From BRH-c54 sp036567945 (GTDB lineage Bacteria > Bacteroidota > Bacteroidia > Flavobacteriales_E > Vicingaceae): a stretch of 64,000 nucleotides of DNA. Shown in pieces: positions 43,823 to 53,504 of this stretch. Every line of letters begins with the position of its first letter. Positions within the stretch are counted from its first letter, which is position 1. The notes beneath the pieces were generated by a model. It was given only the letters and a program-made list of their open reading frames with translations, was not told where the DNA came from and did not search any database. The position numbers and the translations under genes were made by a program. Location of the stretch: positions 18,222-82,221 of the forward strand of contig DATCTM010000055.1 in NCBI GenBank assembly GCA_036567945.1. Direction: 5' to 3'.

Positions 43823-46800
43823 ATGAAGAAAACTAATACTGATGTTGTAGAGAAAAGAGTAAGGTTATTAGAACATTTTCAAATATTAGACACCCTTCCG
43901 GAGAAGGAGTATGATGACATTACACGTTTAGCAGCTTTTATTTGCAATACTCCCATATCATTAGTTACATTATTAGATGATAAACGCCAATTCTTTAAAT
44001 CTCACCACGGATTAGAAATTAAAGAAACAATCATAGAACATTCTTTTTGTGCTCATGCTATAAAAAAAACAACTGATATTTTTATTGTAGAAGATGCTAG
44101 AAAAGATAAGCGATTTAAAAACAATCCATTAGTTACTTCAAAACCTAATATTATTTTTTATGCTGGTGTACCTTTAATTTCAGAAGAGGGTATTCCTTTA
44201 GGTACGTTATGTGTGATTGATGAAAAGCCAAATGTTCTTAATTCAGAGCAACTACTTTCCTTACAATCTTTAGCCAATCAGGTAATGCAATTATTGATTT
44301 TAAGAAGGAAAAACATAGAAATTAACGAAAGTAAAAAAATCATTAATCAAGAAACGGAACAATTAAATAACATCATAGAAGCGACCCGAGTTGGAACATG
44401 GGAGTGGAATTTACAAACCAAAGAAGTTAAAATTAATGAGCGTTGGGCAAATATTATAGGATACACCTTAGAAGAATTGCAGCCTGTTGATGAAAAAACC
44501 ATATACAAATTTATTCATCCAGAAGATATTCAGTATTCTGATAAAAAATTAAAAGAAAGCTTAGAAAAAAAAGGTGTGTTTTATGATATTGATTTTCGAC
44601 TAAAACATAAAAATGGAAACTATGTATGGGTAAATGATAGAGGTAGAGTTGTTGAGTGGACAGTAGATGGGAAACCATTAGTAATGACAGGAACACATAC
44701 TGATATTTCAGAAAGAAAAAAAGCAGAAAAACAACTAAAATTTAGTGAGCAACGCTTTAAAGCTTTAGTTCAAGAGGGAGCAGATTTAATAGGAATTTTA
44801 GATGTTCAGGGAAATTACAAATATGTTAGTCCAACTTCAACTACAGTTTTAGGAATTACACCGGAAGAGTTTGTGGGAAAAAACGCATTTGATTTTATTC
44901 ATCCTGATGATAAAGAAAGAGTTTTTAATGAGTTTTCTAGCATTGATAAGGTAAGCAAATTGGAAATAGCTCCATTTAGGTTTACCAATAAAAAAGGTGA
45001 ATGGAGGTGGGTAGAAACTGTAGCTACCAATATGCTTGAAAATCCGGCTATTGAAGGCGTTGTAACCAACTCTAGAGATGTTACAGATAAGGTTGTTATT
45101 AATGAGAAAATTTATAAAAGTGAACAGCGCTTTAAAGCCTTAGTACAAGAAGGTTCAGATTTAGTTACTATAGTCAGTCCGGAAGGAGATTATCATTATA
45201 TTAGTCCAAATTATAAACAACTTTTAGGCTATACAGAAAAAGATTTAATAGGAAATAACGCATTTAATTTTTTCCATCCTGATGATGTTGAATTGTTACA
45301 AAAAGAGTTCAGTCAATTATCAAAAGATAGAAGAGTAAAGTCATCGCCATACCGATTTAAAAGAAAGGATGGAACTTGGTGCTGGTTACAAAGTGTAGGG
45401 ACTAATTTAGTGGAAGACAAAATAATTAGTGGTATTGTAATAAATAGTGTAGATATTACTGATTTAGTAAGTGTTCAGGAAGCTTTAGAACAAAGTAATG
45501 AACGTTTTAAATTGGTAATGCAAGCTGGAACAGAAAGTATATGGGACTTTAACCCCATTACCAATGAGTTGTTTTTAGGAGATGGTTTTAATCGAAACTT
45601 TGGAGTAAATATAAAATCGGCAAAAGAAAATAACGAAATACTTAATGCACATATCCATCCGGATGATTTTCCAAAACTTATTAAAAGTTTAAAAACTGCT
45701 TTAAATAAAAGTAAGGATACTTCTTGGACAATGAGTTACAGAATTAGAAAATCTAATGGAGAATATGCATTTGTTAGGGATAGGGCAATATTTATGCGAA
45801 ACTCTAAAGGTAAGGTTTATAGAGTTGTGGGAGCAATAAAAGACATTACTCAAGAGCATTTTTATGAGCAGTTAGAAATAATAGAAAGAGAAGTGATGAC
45901 TTTGAGCATGCAAGAAAATGCGAAGCTAGAACAAGTTGTTTCCACTTATTTATTAAAACTAGAATATTTGTTTCCAACTATGAAATCTTCTGTAATGAAG
46001 GTAATAGATGGAAAGTTATATAACTTGGCCTCTCCTTCTTTACAAAAAGGATATGTAAAAGAACTTAAAGCTGTGAGTATAGGGAAAAACGCAGGTTCTT
46101 GTGGAACTGCTGCTTACACTAAAGAAAAAGTGATTGTAGAAGATGTGTTTAAAGATAAACGTTGGGAAAAACTGTTACACTTTCCAAAAAAATACAAATT
46201 TGCAGCCTGTTGGTCGCAACCTATTTTAGATGCTAAAGGAAATGTAATAGCCACTTTTTCTAACTATTATAAAACTCCTAAAAAGCCAAATAGACATGAA
46301 GAGTATGCTATTGATAGAGCGCAAAGATTGTTGTCTGTATTAATAACTAAATTCAGATATTTAGAGAAAATTAGTCAAAGTAATGAGCGTTTTGAGTTAG
46401 TAAATAAAGCCACTAATGACGCCATTTATGATTGGGATGTAGAAAAAGATGAATATTATTGGGGGGATGGTTTTTATAACACATTTGGTTATGAAAAAAT
46501 AGATGAGAAGTTTAGGTCGATTGATTGGGATAAGTTAGTATACCCGTCAGATATAGAGAAAAATAGGCAAAGTTGGGATGTGTTTTTGAAAGATGAAAGA
46601 CGACAAAAATGGATGAATGAATTTAGGTTTAGAAAAGCAGATGGAACATATCTTTATGTAGAAGAAATAGGATACTTGTTGCGAGATAGAAATGGCAAAC
46701 CAATAAGAATGATTGGTGCATTAAGAGACGTATCTAAAGCAAAACTTTCTGAAAATCAAAAACAATTACAGCATCAAGTCGCCAGTATATTTAAAGACGA

Positions 46801-49800
46801 AAGAGAACTGCCTATAATTTTAGAAAACACATTACAATACATTGCTGAATATGGAGAATATCAAACAGCTGAAATTTGGTTATTAAATAGCGATAAAAAA
46901 CAACTCAATTTAGCATCTGTTTATGCTGCTGATGATAAAGCTCAAAATTACCTTAAAGCAACAAAGAAAACAAGGCTATTTAAGAAGGGAGAAGGTTTGC
47001 CTGGCAAAGTATGGAAAAACTTACAAATTGAAATCTGGGAAGACATTAATGTAGTTTCTAAATTTATAAGAAATGTTGCTGCACAAAAATCTAGACTAAA
47101 ATCTGGGGTTGGTATTCCTTTGTTTCACAACAGTGTTCCTGTTGGTGTAATGGTACTAACCAGTAGAGAGTCTTTAAAAAAAGACCCTTTCAGAGTAGAA
47201 ATATTTTCTCCATTAAGTAATTTTTTAGGAGCTGAAATTAAACGTAAGCAACAAGAACAGGAGTTGAGCTTATTTTTTAATAGTGCACCGGATATATTAG
47301 CTATAGCTTCGTCTAATGGTCACTTTGTAAAAACAAACCCGGCTTTTACAAAAATTTTAGGTTATACCGAAGAAGAATTAATTTCAAAACCTTTTGAATA
47401 TTTTCTTCATCCGGATGATAGGAAAAGAACAATAAAAGAATACAGTGAAACTTTAACAGGTAAGAGAACAACTCGCGGATTTGTTAATAGGTATAGAACT
47501 AAATTAGGTACATACAGGTGGATATCATGGAATTCATCTGATATATATGGAGAAGATGGATTCTTTTTTGCCTTTGGAAGAGATGTGACTGAAATGAAAG
47601 AATTACAGCAATTATTAGAAAATACATCAAGATTGGCTAAAGTGGGTAGTTGGGAGATAGATGTTAACAGTAATTCTGTATATTGGTCAGATATTACAAA
47701 AGAAATTAGAGAAGTAGAGCCGGATTTTCAACCAACATTACATAAAGGCATCTCTGGTTTTGTTGATGGCGATAGAGACATTATTAAAAAAAGAGTAGAA
47801 CAATGTAAAAAAGATGGAACACCTTGGGATGAAGAATTGAGAATTATTACAGAAAAAGGCAATTTGAAATGGATAAGAACTATAGGTAAAGCCGAATTTA
47901 TAGATGGAAAGTGTGTTAAAATTTATGGTAGTTTTCAGGATGTACACGAACAAAAACTGAATGAAATAGCATTGCAAAAAAGTTTAAAAACCTTAGAGGA
48001 TTATAAATTTTCTTTAGATCAATCCGCTATTATTGCCTTTACAGATAAGACAGGAGTAATAACTTCTGTTAATGATAATTTTTGTAAAATATCTCAATAC
48101 TCTAGGGAAGAGTTAATAGGAAATACACATCAACTAATCAACTCCAAATATCACCCTAAATCATTTTTTGCGAATTTATGGAAAACCATTACTAAAGGAA
48201 AAGTTTGGCGTGGGGAAGTTAAAAATTTAGCAAAAGATGGTTCTTATTACTGGGTGGATACTACTATAGTTCCGTTTTTAGATGAAAAAAATAAACCTTT
48301 TCAATACCTAGCCATTAGGTTTGATATTACAGATAGAAAAAATGCAGATGAAAAAGCAATAGCTGCTTTAGAAGAAAGAAATACCATTTTAGAAAGTATT
48401 GGTGATGCGTTTTTTGCGGTGGATAAAAACTTTAAAGTAACCTATTGGAATAAAATGGCAGAACAATTACTCCAAACACCAAAAGAACTTATACTGAATA
48501 AAAACTTATGGGATATTTTTACAGATGCTAAAGATTTACCTTCATATAAAAACTATCACTTAGCGATGAAAGAAATGAAAGTTATTCATTTTGAAGATTA
48601 TTACCCACCTATAAATCGATGGTTCGAAATAAGTGCCTATCCATCTAAAGAAGGATTGACGGTTTATTTTAAAGATACTACTCAAAGAAAAATTGCAGAA
48701 GAACAAATTCGTTTATCTAATGAACGTTTTGAGAAAGTTACAGAAGCTACTAATGATGCGGTTTGGGATTGGGATATTGTTAATAATCAATTGTATTGGG
48801 GGAAAGGATATGAAACACTTTTTGGTTATGATGTAGCTAATAATGCCCCTGATTTAGAATTATGGTCGAGTAGAGTTCATCCTAATGATGCAGCTATTAT
48901 ATTAGAATCTTTAGAAAATACTATTAACACTCCAACTGCTGTAAATTGGCTTCATGAATACAGGTATAAAAAAGAAGATGGTGAATATACTTTTGTAATA
49001 GATAGAGGTGTGGTAATTAGAGATGAGAAAGGTAAAGCAATTAGAATGGTTGGAGCTATGACAGACATTTCTTATCAAAAAGAATACGAAGAATCACTTA
49101 AAAAATTGAATAACCAATTATTAAAATACACTAACGAATTAATAAGGTCTAATGAAGAACTGGAACAGTTTGCCTATGTAGCCTCGCACGATTTGCAAGA
49201 ACCATTGCGAATGGTAACCAGTTTCCTTTCTCAACTAGAAAAAAAATATGCAGAACAGCTTGATGATAAAGCTCTTCAGTACATAGAGTTTGCTGTTGAT
49301 GGAGCAAAAAGAATGCGTCAGATAATTTTAGATTTATTAGAGTATTCTCGTGTGGGAAAAAATAATGACAATATAGAAAACATTGATATAGAAAAAATTG
49401 TTGAACAGGTAAAAGCGTTGTTAAGAAAAACTATAGAAGAGAAAAAAGCAACAATAAGCTATAAAAAACTTCCTACTATATTAGCTTATCGTTCACCAAT
49501 AGTACAAGTGTTTCAGAATTTAATTAGTAATGGGTTAAAATATTCAAAAGCAGGAGTAGCTCCAAAAATTGAAATAAGTGCAAAAGAATTGAAACATGAA
49601 TGGCAATTTACTGTAAAAGACAATGGTATTGGTATTAATAAAGAATATTTTGATAAGATCTTTATAATATTTCAACGTTTGCACGGAAAAACAGAATATT
49701 CCGGAACAGGAATGGGCTTAGCTATAGTTAAAAAAATAATTGAAAACTTTGGCGGTAGAATTTGGCTCGAATCGAAAGAAGGAGTAGGAAGTACTTTTTA

Positions 49801-49825
49801 TTTTACCATTAAAAAAGAGATATGA
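43823..49825 (+). CDS. multi-PAS/GAF sensor histidine kinase, 2000 aa, soluble
   Basis: Very large, without signal or membrane segment. Domain order by residue: GAF (15-165); PAS (182-300), PAS (312-428), PAS (437-552), PAS (562-680); GAF (690-850); PAS (857-975); GAF (985-1140); PAS (1148-1262), PAS (1264-1380), PAS (1394-1508), PAS (1520-1625), PAS (1636-1755); HisKA with His1789 in SHDLQEP; HATPase with N box Asn1899/Asn1903, D1933NGIG and G1961TGMG. PAS units mostly end in the DIT/DVT-type linker. It should sense several cytoplasmic ligands or redox states and phosphorylate a receiver. Several PAS units are near copies (312/437 and 857/1636). Its stop overlaps the next kinase gene by ATGA. 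Confidence 0.93.
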   Translation: MKKTNTDVVEKRVRLLEHFQILDTLPEKEYDDITRLAAFICNTPISLVTLLDDKRQFFKSHHGLEIKETIIEHSFCAHAIKKTTDIFIVEDARKDKRFKNNPLVTSKPNIIFYAGVPLISEEGIPLGTLCVIDEKPNVLNSEQLLSLQSLANQVMQLLILRRKNIEINESKKIINQETEQLNNIIEATRVGTWEWNLQTKEVKINERWANIIGYTLEELQPVDEKTIYKFIHPEDIQYSDKKLKESLEKKGVFYDIDFRLKHKNGNYVWVNDRGRVVEWTVDGKPLVMTGTHTDISERKKAEKQLKFSEQRFKALVQEGADLIGILDVQGNYKYVSPTSTTVLGITPEEFVGKNAFDFIHPDDKERVFNEFSSIDKVSKLEIAPFRFTNKKGEWRWVETVATNMLENPAIEGVVTNSRDVTDKVVINEKIYKSEQRFKALVQEGSDLVTIVSPEGDYHYISPNYKQLLGYTEKDLIGNNAFNFFHPDDVELLQKEFSQLSKDRRVKSSPYRFKRKDGTWCWLQSVGTNLVEDKIISGIVINSVDITDLVSVQEALEQSNERFKLVMQAGTESIWDFNPITNELFLGDGFNRNFGVNIKSAKENNEILNAHIHPDDFPKLIKSLKTALNKSKDTSWTMSYRIRKSNGEYAFVRDRAIFMRNSKGKVYRVVGAIKDITQEHFYEQLEIIEREVMTLSMQENAKLEQVVSTYLLKLEYLFPTMKSSVMKVIDGKLYNLASPSLQKGYVKELKAVSIGKNAGSCGTAAYTKEKVIVEDVFKDKRWEKLLHFPKKYKFAACWSQPILDAKGNVIATFSNYYKTPKKPNRHEEYAIDRAQRLLSVLITKFRYLEKISQSNERFELVNKATNDAIYDWDVEKDEYYWGDGFYNTFGYEKIDEKFRSIDWDKLVYPSDIEKNRQSWDVFLKDERRQKWMNEFRFRKADGTYLYVEEIGYLLRDRNGKPIRMIGALRDVSKAKLSENQKQLQHQVASIFKDERELPIILENTLQYIAEYGEYQTAEIWLLNSDKKQLNLASVYAADDKAQNYLKATKKTRLFKKGEGLPGKVWKNLQIEIWEDINVVSKFIRNVAAQKSRLKSGVGIPLFHNSVPVGVMVLTSRESLKKDPFRVEIFSPLSNFLGAEIKRKQQEQELSLFFNSAPDILAIASSNGHFVKTNPAFTKILGYTEEELISKPFEYFLHPDDRKRTIKEYSETLTGKRTTRGFVNRYRTKLGTYRWISWNSSDIYGEDGFFFAFGRDVTEMKELQQLLENTSRLAKVGSWEIDVNSNSVYWSDITKEIREVEPDFQPTLHKGISGFVDGDRDIIKKRVEQCKKDGTPWDEELRIITEKGNLKWIRTIGKAEFIDGKCVKIYGSFQDVHEQKLNEIALQKSLKTLEDYKFSLDQSAIIAFTDKTGVITSVNDNFCKISQYSREELIGNTHQLINSKYHPKSFFANLWKTITKGKVWRGEVKNLAKDGSYYWVDTTIVPFLDEKNKPFQYLAIRFDITDRKNADEKAIAALEERNTILESIGDAFFAVDKNFKVTYWNKMAEQLLQTPKELILNKNLWDIFTDAKDLPSYKNYHLAMKEMKVIHFEDYYPPINRWFEISAYPSKEGLTVYFKDTTQRKIAEEQIRLSNERFEKVTEATNDAVWDWDIVNNQLYWGKGYETLFGYDVANNAPDLELWSSRVHPNDAAIILESLENTINTPTAVNWLHEYRYKKEDGEYTFVIDRGVVIRDEKGKAIRMVGAMTDISYQKEYEESLKKLNNQLLKYTNELIRSNEELEQFAYVASHDLQEPLRMVTSFLSQLEKKYAEQLDDKALQYIEFAVDGAKRMRQIILDLLEYSRVGKNNDNIENIDIEKIVEQVKALLRKTIEEKKATISYKKLPTILAYRSPIVQVFQNLISNGLKYSKAGVAPKIEISAKELKHEWQFTVKDNGIGINKEYFDKIFIIFQRLHGKTEYSGTGMGLAIVKKIIENFGGRIWLESKEGVGSTFYFTIKKEI

Positions 49826-51426
49826 AACACAAGCAGTTTCTTAATAAAGTATTAAAACCTGTAATTATTGTTTTTATTTCTACACTTACAATTACACAAT
49901 TTGTAGCTTATAAGATATATTCCATTGAAAAAGCTAATGAATATAAATTAGCAGAAAAAGAAGCCGAATATATTAAACAGCAAATAGAAGCATCATTAAA
50001 CCACAGCATTACAGCTGCTAAAATGGTAGCTTTTTTAGTTGAAAAAGATTTAATTTCAGATGATTTTGATGATGTTTCTAAAGGCTTAATGCAGCAAAAT
50101 AAATTTATAGATGCTTTGCAGTTGGTAGAGGGAAGTACTATTATAAAAACTTATCCACTTAAAGGAAATGAAGCAGTAATTGGCTTTAATATTTTTACTA
50201 ACCCTAAGCATAAGCGAGAAGCAATAGAAGCGATTAAAAGAAAAGAACTTTATTTTGAAGGTCCTTTTGAATTAAAACAAGGAGGCAAAGCTATAGTTGG
50301 CAGATTGCCAATTTATAAAGATAATAAGTTTTGGGGCTTTTCTGCTATTATTATAAAAATGGAAACTCTTTTAGAGGTTATTGATGTAAACATGCAAGGA
50401 GAGAATAGTCAGTTTATTTATCAGATTTCTAAAACTATAGACAATGAAGAAAATAATTTCTTTTTTAACCATAATGTAAACATGAAAGAAGGCATTTATC
50501 AGCAATCTTTTATTAGATTAGGAAATTGGAATGTTTACGTAAAAATTAAATCTCCAGAGTATTTAATAAAAACTTTACCCTTTTCTTTATTAGGATTATT
50601 GTTTTCAGGCTTGCTAGCCTATTTTGTGTTTGTTTTGTCTATTCAACCAATGAGGTTAAAACTTGATGTAAAAAATAAAACCAAGGAACTGAAAAATTTA
50701 AACGTAACGCTTGAGAAAAGAGCAAAAGAACTAACCTTATCTAATGAAGAGTTAGAGCAATTTGCTTATGTAGCCTCTCATGATTTACAAGAACCATTAC
50801 GTATGGTAACCAGTTTCTTATCTCAATTAGAAAAAAAATATAGTAACCACTTAGATGAAAAAGCCCATATGTATATAGATTTTGCTGTAGATGGAGCAAG
50901 TCGTATGCGTAACATAATTTTAGATTTATTAGAGTATTCACGTGTAGGTAAAAATAATGATGAATTAGAACCTATCAATATTAATGAGGTTGTTGAACAA
51001 GCTAAAGTATTACTAAGAAATGTAATTGAAGAAAAAGGTGCGACAATAGTTTATGGTAAATTACCTATTATAATGGCTTATCGTTCTCCAATTGTTCAGG
51101 TTTTTCAGAATTTAATTGAGAATGGATTAAAGTATGCTAAAGCAGATGTCGCTCCAATTATAGATATTAAAGCTAAAGAACTTAAAAATGAATGGGAGTT
51201 TACAATTAAAGATAATGGGATAGGAATTAAAAAAGATTACTACGAAAAGGTGTTTGTTATTTTTCAACGTTTACATAATAGAGATGAATATTCAGGAACA
51301 GGAATGGGGTTGGCAATTGTTAAAAAAATAATAGAAAATTTTGGTGGAAAAATATGGTTAGAATCAGAGGAGGGAAAAGGTAGTACATTTCACTTTACAT
51401 TACCACAACAAAATTTAAATTATTAA
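49822..51426 (+). CDS. membrane-bound sensor histidine kinase
   Basis: 534 residues. Membrane segment 1 is at about 12-32; residues 33-245 form a periplasmic sensor (CHASE-like pattern, with ALQLVEGSTIIKTYPLKGNE and FEGPFELKQGGKAIVGRLPIY); membrane segment 2 is at about 250-272; then a coiled coil and HisKA with His320 in SHDLQEP and HATPase with FQNLIENGLKYA, DNGIGI and GTGMGLAIV. The last ~230 residues are about three-quarters identical by eye to those of the preceding kinase, including YSRVGKNND and LAYRSPIVQVFQNL-like stretches, so one core was copied from the other. The ATG overlaps the stop of the first kinase, which indicates translational coupling. Confidence 0.93.
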   Translation: MKHKQFLNKVLKPVIIVFISTLTITQFVAYKIYSIEKANEYKLAEKEAEYIKQQIEASLNHSITAAKMVAFLVEKDLISDDFDDVSKGLMQQNKFIDALQLVEGSTIIKTYPLKGNEAVIGFNIFTNPKHKREAIEAIKRKELYFEGPFELKQGGKAIVGRLPIYKDNKFWGFSAIIIKMETLLEVIDVNMQGENSQFIYQISKTIDNEENNFFFNHNVNMKEGIYQQSFIRLGNWNVYVKIKSPEYLIKTLPFSLLGLLFSGLLAYFVFVLSIQPMRLKLDVKNKTKELKNLNVTLEKRAKELTLSNEELEQFAYVASHDLQEPLRMVTSFLSQLEKKYSNHLDEKAHMYIDFAVDGASRMRNIILDLLEYSRVGKNNDELEPININEVVEQAKVLLRNVIEEKGATIVYGKLPIIMAYRSPIVQVFQNLIENGLKYAKADVAPIIDIKAKELKNEWEFTIKDNGIGIKKDYYEKVFVIFQRLHNRDEYSGTGMGLAIVKKIIENFGGKIWLESEEGKGSTFHFTLPQQNLNY

Positions 51427-51543
51427 ATATAAGGTTAGTAGGGTAATAAAGAAAATTATTAATAATTTAGAGGATAAAGTTTGTTTAAAAACAGAAAAGA
51501 TGAAATAACAATTTTTTATAGAAATTTATAAAAATTACTTATT

Positions 51544-51972
51544 ATGAAAAACATACACATTTTATTAGTTGAAGACAATGAAGGTGATATTTTATTAACC
51601 ACCGAAGCATTTGAAGAAAAAAAGATTGTAAATAAGATTAATGTCGCTAGAGATGGACAAGAAGCAATAGATTTTGTTTTGAAGCAAGGAAAATTTAAAG
51701 ATGTTCCAACTCCCGATTTAATTTTGTTAGATGTAAATCTTCCAAAAAAGAATGGACATGAAGTGTTGCAAATAATTAAAACTACTGAGTCAACTAAGCA
51801 AATACCGGTAATCATGCTTACCACATCTTCTTCTGAAAAAGATATTAACTTATCTTATAAACACCATGCTAATTGTTTCATAACTAAACCGGTAGAGGTA
51901 GAGGCATTTCTAAATGCAATTACTTCTATAGAAGATTTTTGGTTAACTATTGTAAAACTGCCTAAAAAGTAA
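51544..51972 (+). CDS. single-domain response regulator, Rcp1-like
   Basis: 142 residues, receiver domain only. Phospho-acceptor Asp63 in LLDVNLPKKNG, acidic pocket Glu10-Asp11, Thr/Ser in MLTTSSSEKD and Lys in ITKPVEVEAF. The VEDNEGDILLTTEAF start and the C-terminal FWLTIV tail are those of the Rcp1 group, often encoded next to phytochrome or HDLQEP-type histidine kinases. With no output domain it must act by binding another protein or as a phosphate relay or sink. It lies 117 bases after the second kinase gene and 6 bases before the REC-PAS-kinase gene. Confidence 0.94.
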   Translation: MKNIHILLVEDNEGDILLTTEAFEEKKIVNKINVARDGQEAIDFVLKQGKFKDVPTPDLILLDVNLPKKNGHEVLQIIKTTESTKQIPVIMLTTSSSEKDINLSYKHHANCFITKPVEVEAFLNAITSIEDFWLTIVKLPKK

Positions 51973-51978
51973 TAAAAT

Positions 51979-53427
51979 ATGGAGGTAAATACTTTAAAAT
52001 ATACAGTTTTAGTAATAGAAGATAATCTTGGTGATTTCGTACTTATTCAAGATTATTTGGAAGAACACCAACCAATACCAACAATATTAAGAGCAACTAC
52101 ATTTGCAGAAGCAACTAGTGTTTTAGAAAAAACCTCTTATAAAATTGATGTAATATTATTAGACTTATCATTACCCGATAAAAGTGGGGAAAATTTAATA
52201 GAAGAAATTCTTGTACGCTCCAAAGATATTCCGGTAATTGTTCTTACAGGTTATTCAGATGAAAAATTTGCTGTAAAATCACTTTCGTTAGGTATAGCAG
52301 ATTATATTCTAAAAGATGAATTAACCGCAGTAAACATTCATAAAAGTATAATATACGGTATTGAACGTATGAAAAGCTTAGCAAAAATTAAAACCTCCGA
52401 AAAACGTTATAGCGATTTGTTTCAATTTACTCCTTTTCCAATATTTATATGCGAAAAAAATACTTTCAAAATTATTCAAGCTAATGATAAAGCTATAAAA
52501 CAATATGGTTATTCCGAAAATGAGTTGCTTGATATTCCTTTCTGTAAGTTATTTGCAAATGAAAATGAGTGTAAGAAATTCAACAATTATTTAAAATTAG
52601 AGAATGCTCAATCACAGTTTTCTGATGCTAAAGAGTTTAAGCAGAAAACTAAAAAGGATAAAACGATAGATGTAGAAATAATTGTGAATGAGATACAATT
52701 AGAAGAGGATAAAAAATACTTATCTATAATGATAAATGATATTACGGAGAAAAAACAATTTGAAGATAAGTTAACCAAAGCCATTATAAATACCCAAGAA
52801 GAAGAAAGGTTTGATATAGGAAGTGAGTTGCACGAAAATGTTTGTCAGATTTTAGCAGCCACTAAAATTAGTTTAGGAATGATAAAAGATGAAATTAATG
52901 GAGAAGCTGCTGAATGGTTAATTCAATCTCAGGGATATATAGATATGGCAAATAAAGAAATAAGAAGTATTTCTCATAGGTTGGCTCCAGCTTTTTATGA
53001 AAATATAAACCTTGAAGAAGCTTGTTTAACACTTATTAAAACCTTTAATCCGGAAGGTAAATATAAAGTCAATTTTTTATTTGATAATAGACTAAAAGAA
53101 TTGGGATTAAATAGAGAGTTGCAACTAAATTTGTATAGAATATTACAAGAACAACTCAAAAATATAATTCAATACGCTAAAGCTACAACCATAGAGTTAG
53201 AAATTTTGGTAGATGAAGACCATACCTTGGTTATGAACATAAAAGATGATGGAGTAGGGTTTGATGTAAATAAAAAAATGAAAGGTATTGGTTTGGCTAA
53301 TATGAAAAGAAGAGCAATGCTTTTTAAAGGAGATTTTAATTTAGAATCATCACCAAATAAAGGTTGCCAAGTATCTATAGAAATTCCTATACAAGAAAAC
53401 ATAAAAGAAAAAATTAAAGTTAAATGA
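51979..53427 (+). CDS. REC-PAS-histidine kinase (NarX/DesK type)
   Basis: 482 residues, no membrane segment. Receiver at about 8-125 with Asp62 in LLDLSLPDKSG; PAS at about 140-260 ending NDITEKKQ; HisKA_3-type dimerisation helix with His285 in GSELHENVCQILA; HATPase with ILQEQLKNIIQYAKA, DDGVGFDV and GIGLANMKRRA. HisKA_3 kinases usually read ARELHD; here the residue after His is Glu in place of Asp. So a receiver controls a kinase of a different family from the two upstream kinases, which could phosphorylate its REC domain. NarL-type partners would be expected but none is in the window. The ATG lies 6 bases after the preceding gene. Confidence 0.92.
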   Translation: MEVNTLKYTVLVIEDNLGDFVLIQDYLEEHQPIPTILRATTFAEATSVLEKTSYKIDVILLDLSLPDKSGENLIEEILVRSKDIPVIVLTGYSDEKFAVKSLSLGIADYILKDELTAVNIHKSIIYGIERMKSLAKIKTSEKRYSDLFQFTPFPIFICEKNTFKIIQANDKAIKQYGYSENELLDIPFCKLFANENECKKFNNYLKLENAQSQFSDAKEFKQKTKKDKTIDVEIIVNEIQLEEDKKYLSIMINDITEKKQFEDKLTKAIINTQEEERFDIGSELHENVCQILAATKISLGMIKDEINGEAAEWLIQSQGYIDMANKEIRSISHRLAPAFYENINLEEACLTLIKTFNPEGKYKVNFLFDNRLKELGLNRELQLNLYRILQEQLKNIIQYAKATTIELEILVDEDHTLVMNIKDDGVGFDVNKKMKGIGLANMKRRAMLFKGDFNLESSPNKGCQVSIEIPIQENIKEKIKVK

Positions 53428-53455
53428 TTTGGTAATAAATAAATACTTACATTTG
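53428..53455 (+). promoter_or_regulatory. promoter for rpsO, TTTG-N16-TACATTTG
   Basis: TTTG at 53428-53431 and TACATTTG at 53448-53455; the spacing is 16, three shorter than ideal. Transcript start near 53462 leaves about 43 nt of leader. Confidence 0.55.
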
Positions 53456-53504
53456 CAGCCTTAAATTAAAAACATACATAATAAACATTAAAAACAATTT
53501 TAGC

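Noticed and set aside
51513..51534. TTTTTATA/TATAAAAA inverted repeat before the Rcp1-like receiver
   Set aside because: Made only of A and T in a region more than 80% AT; expected by chance.
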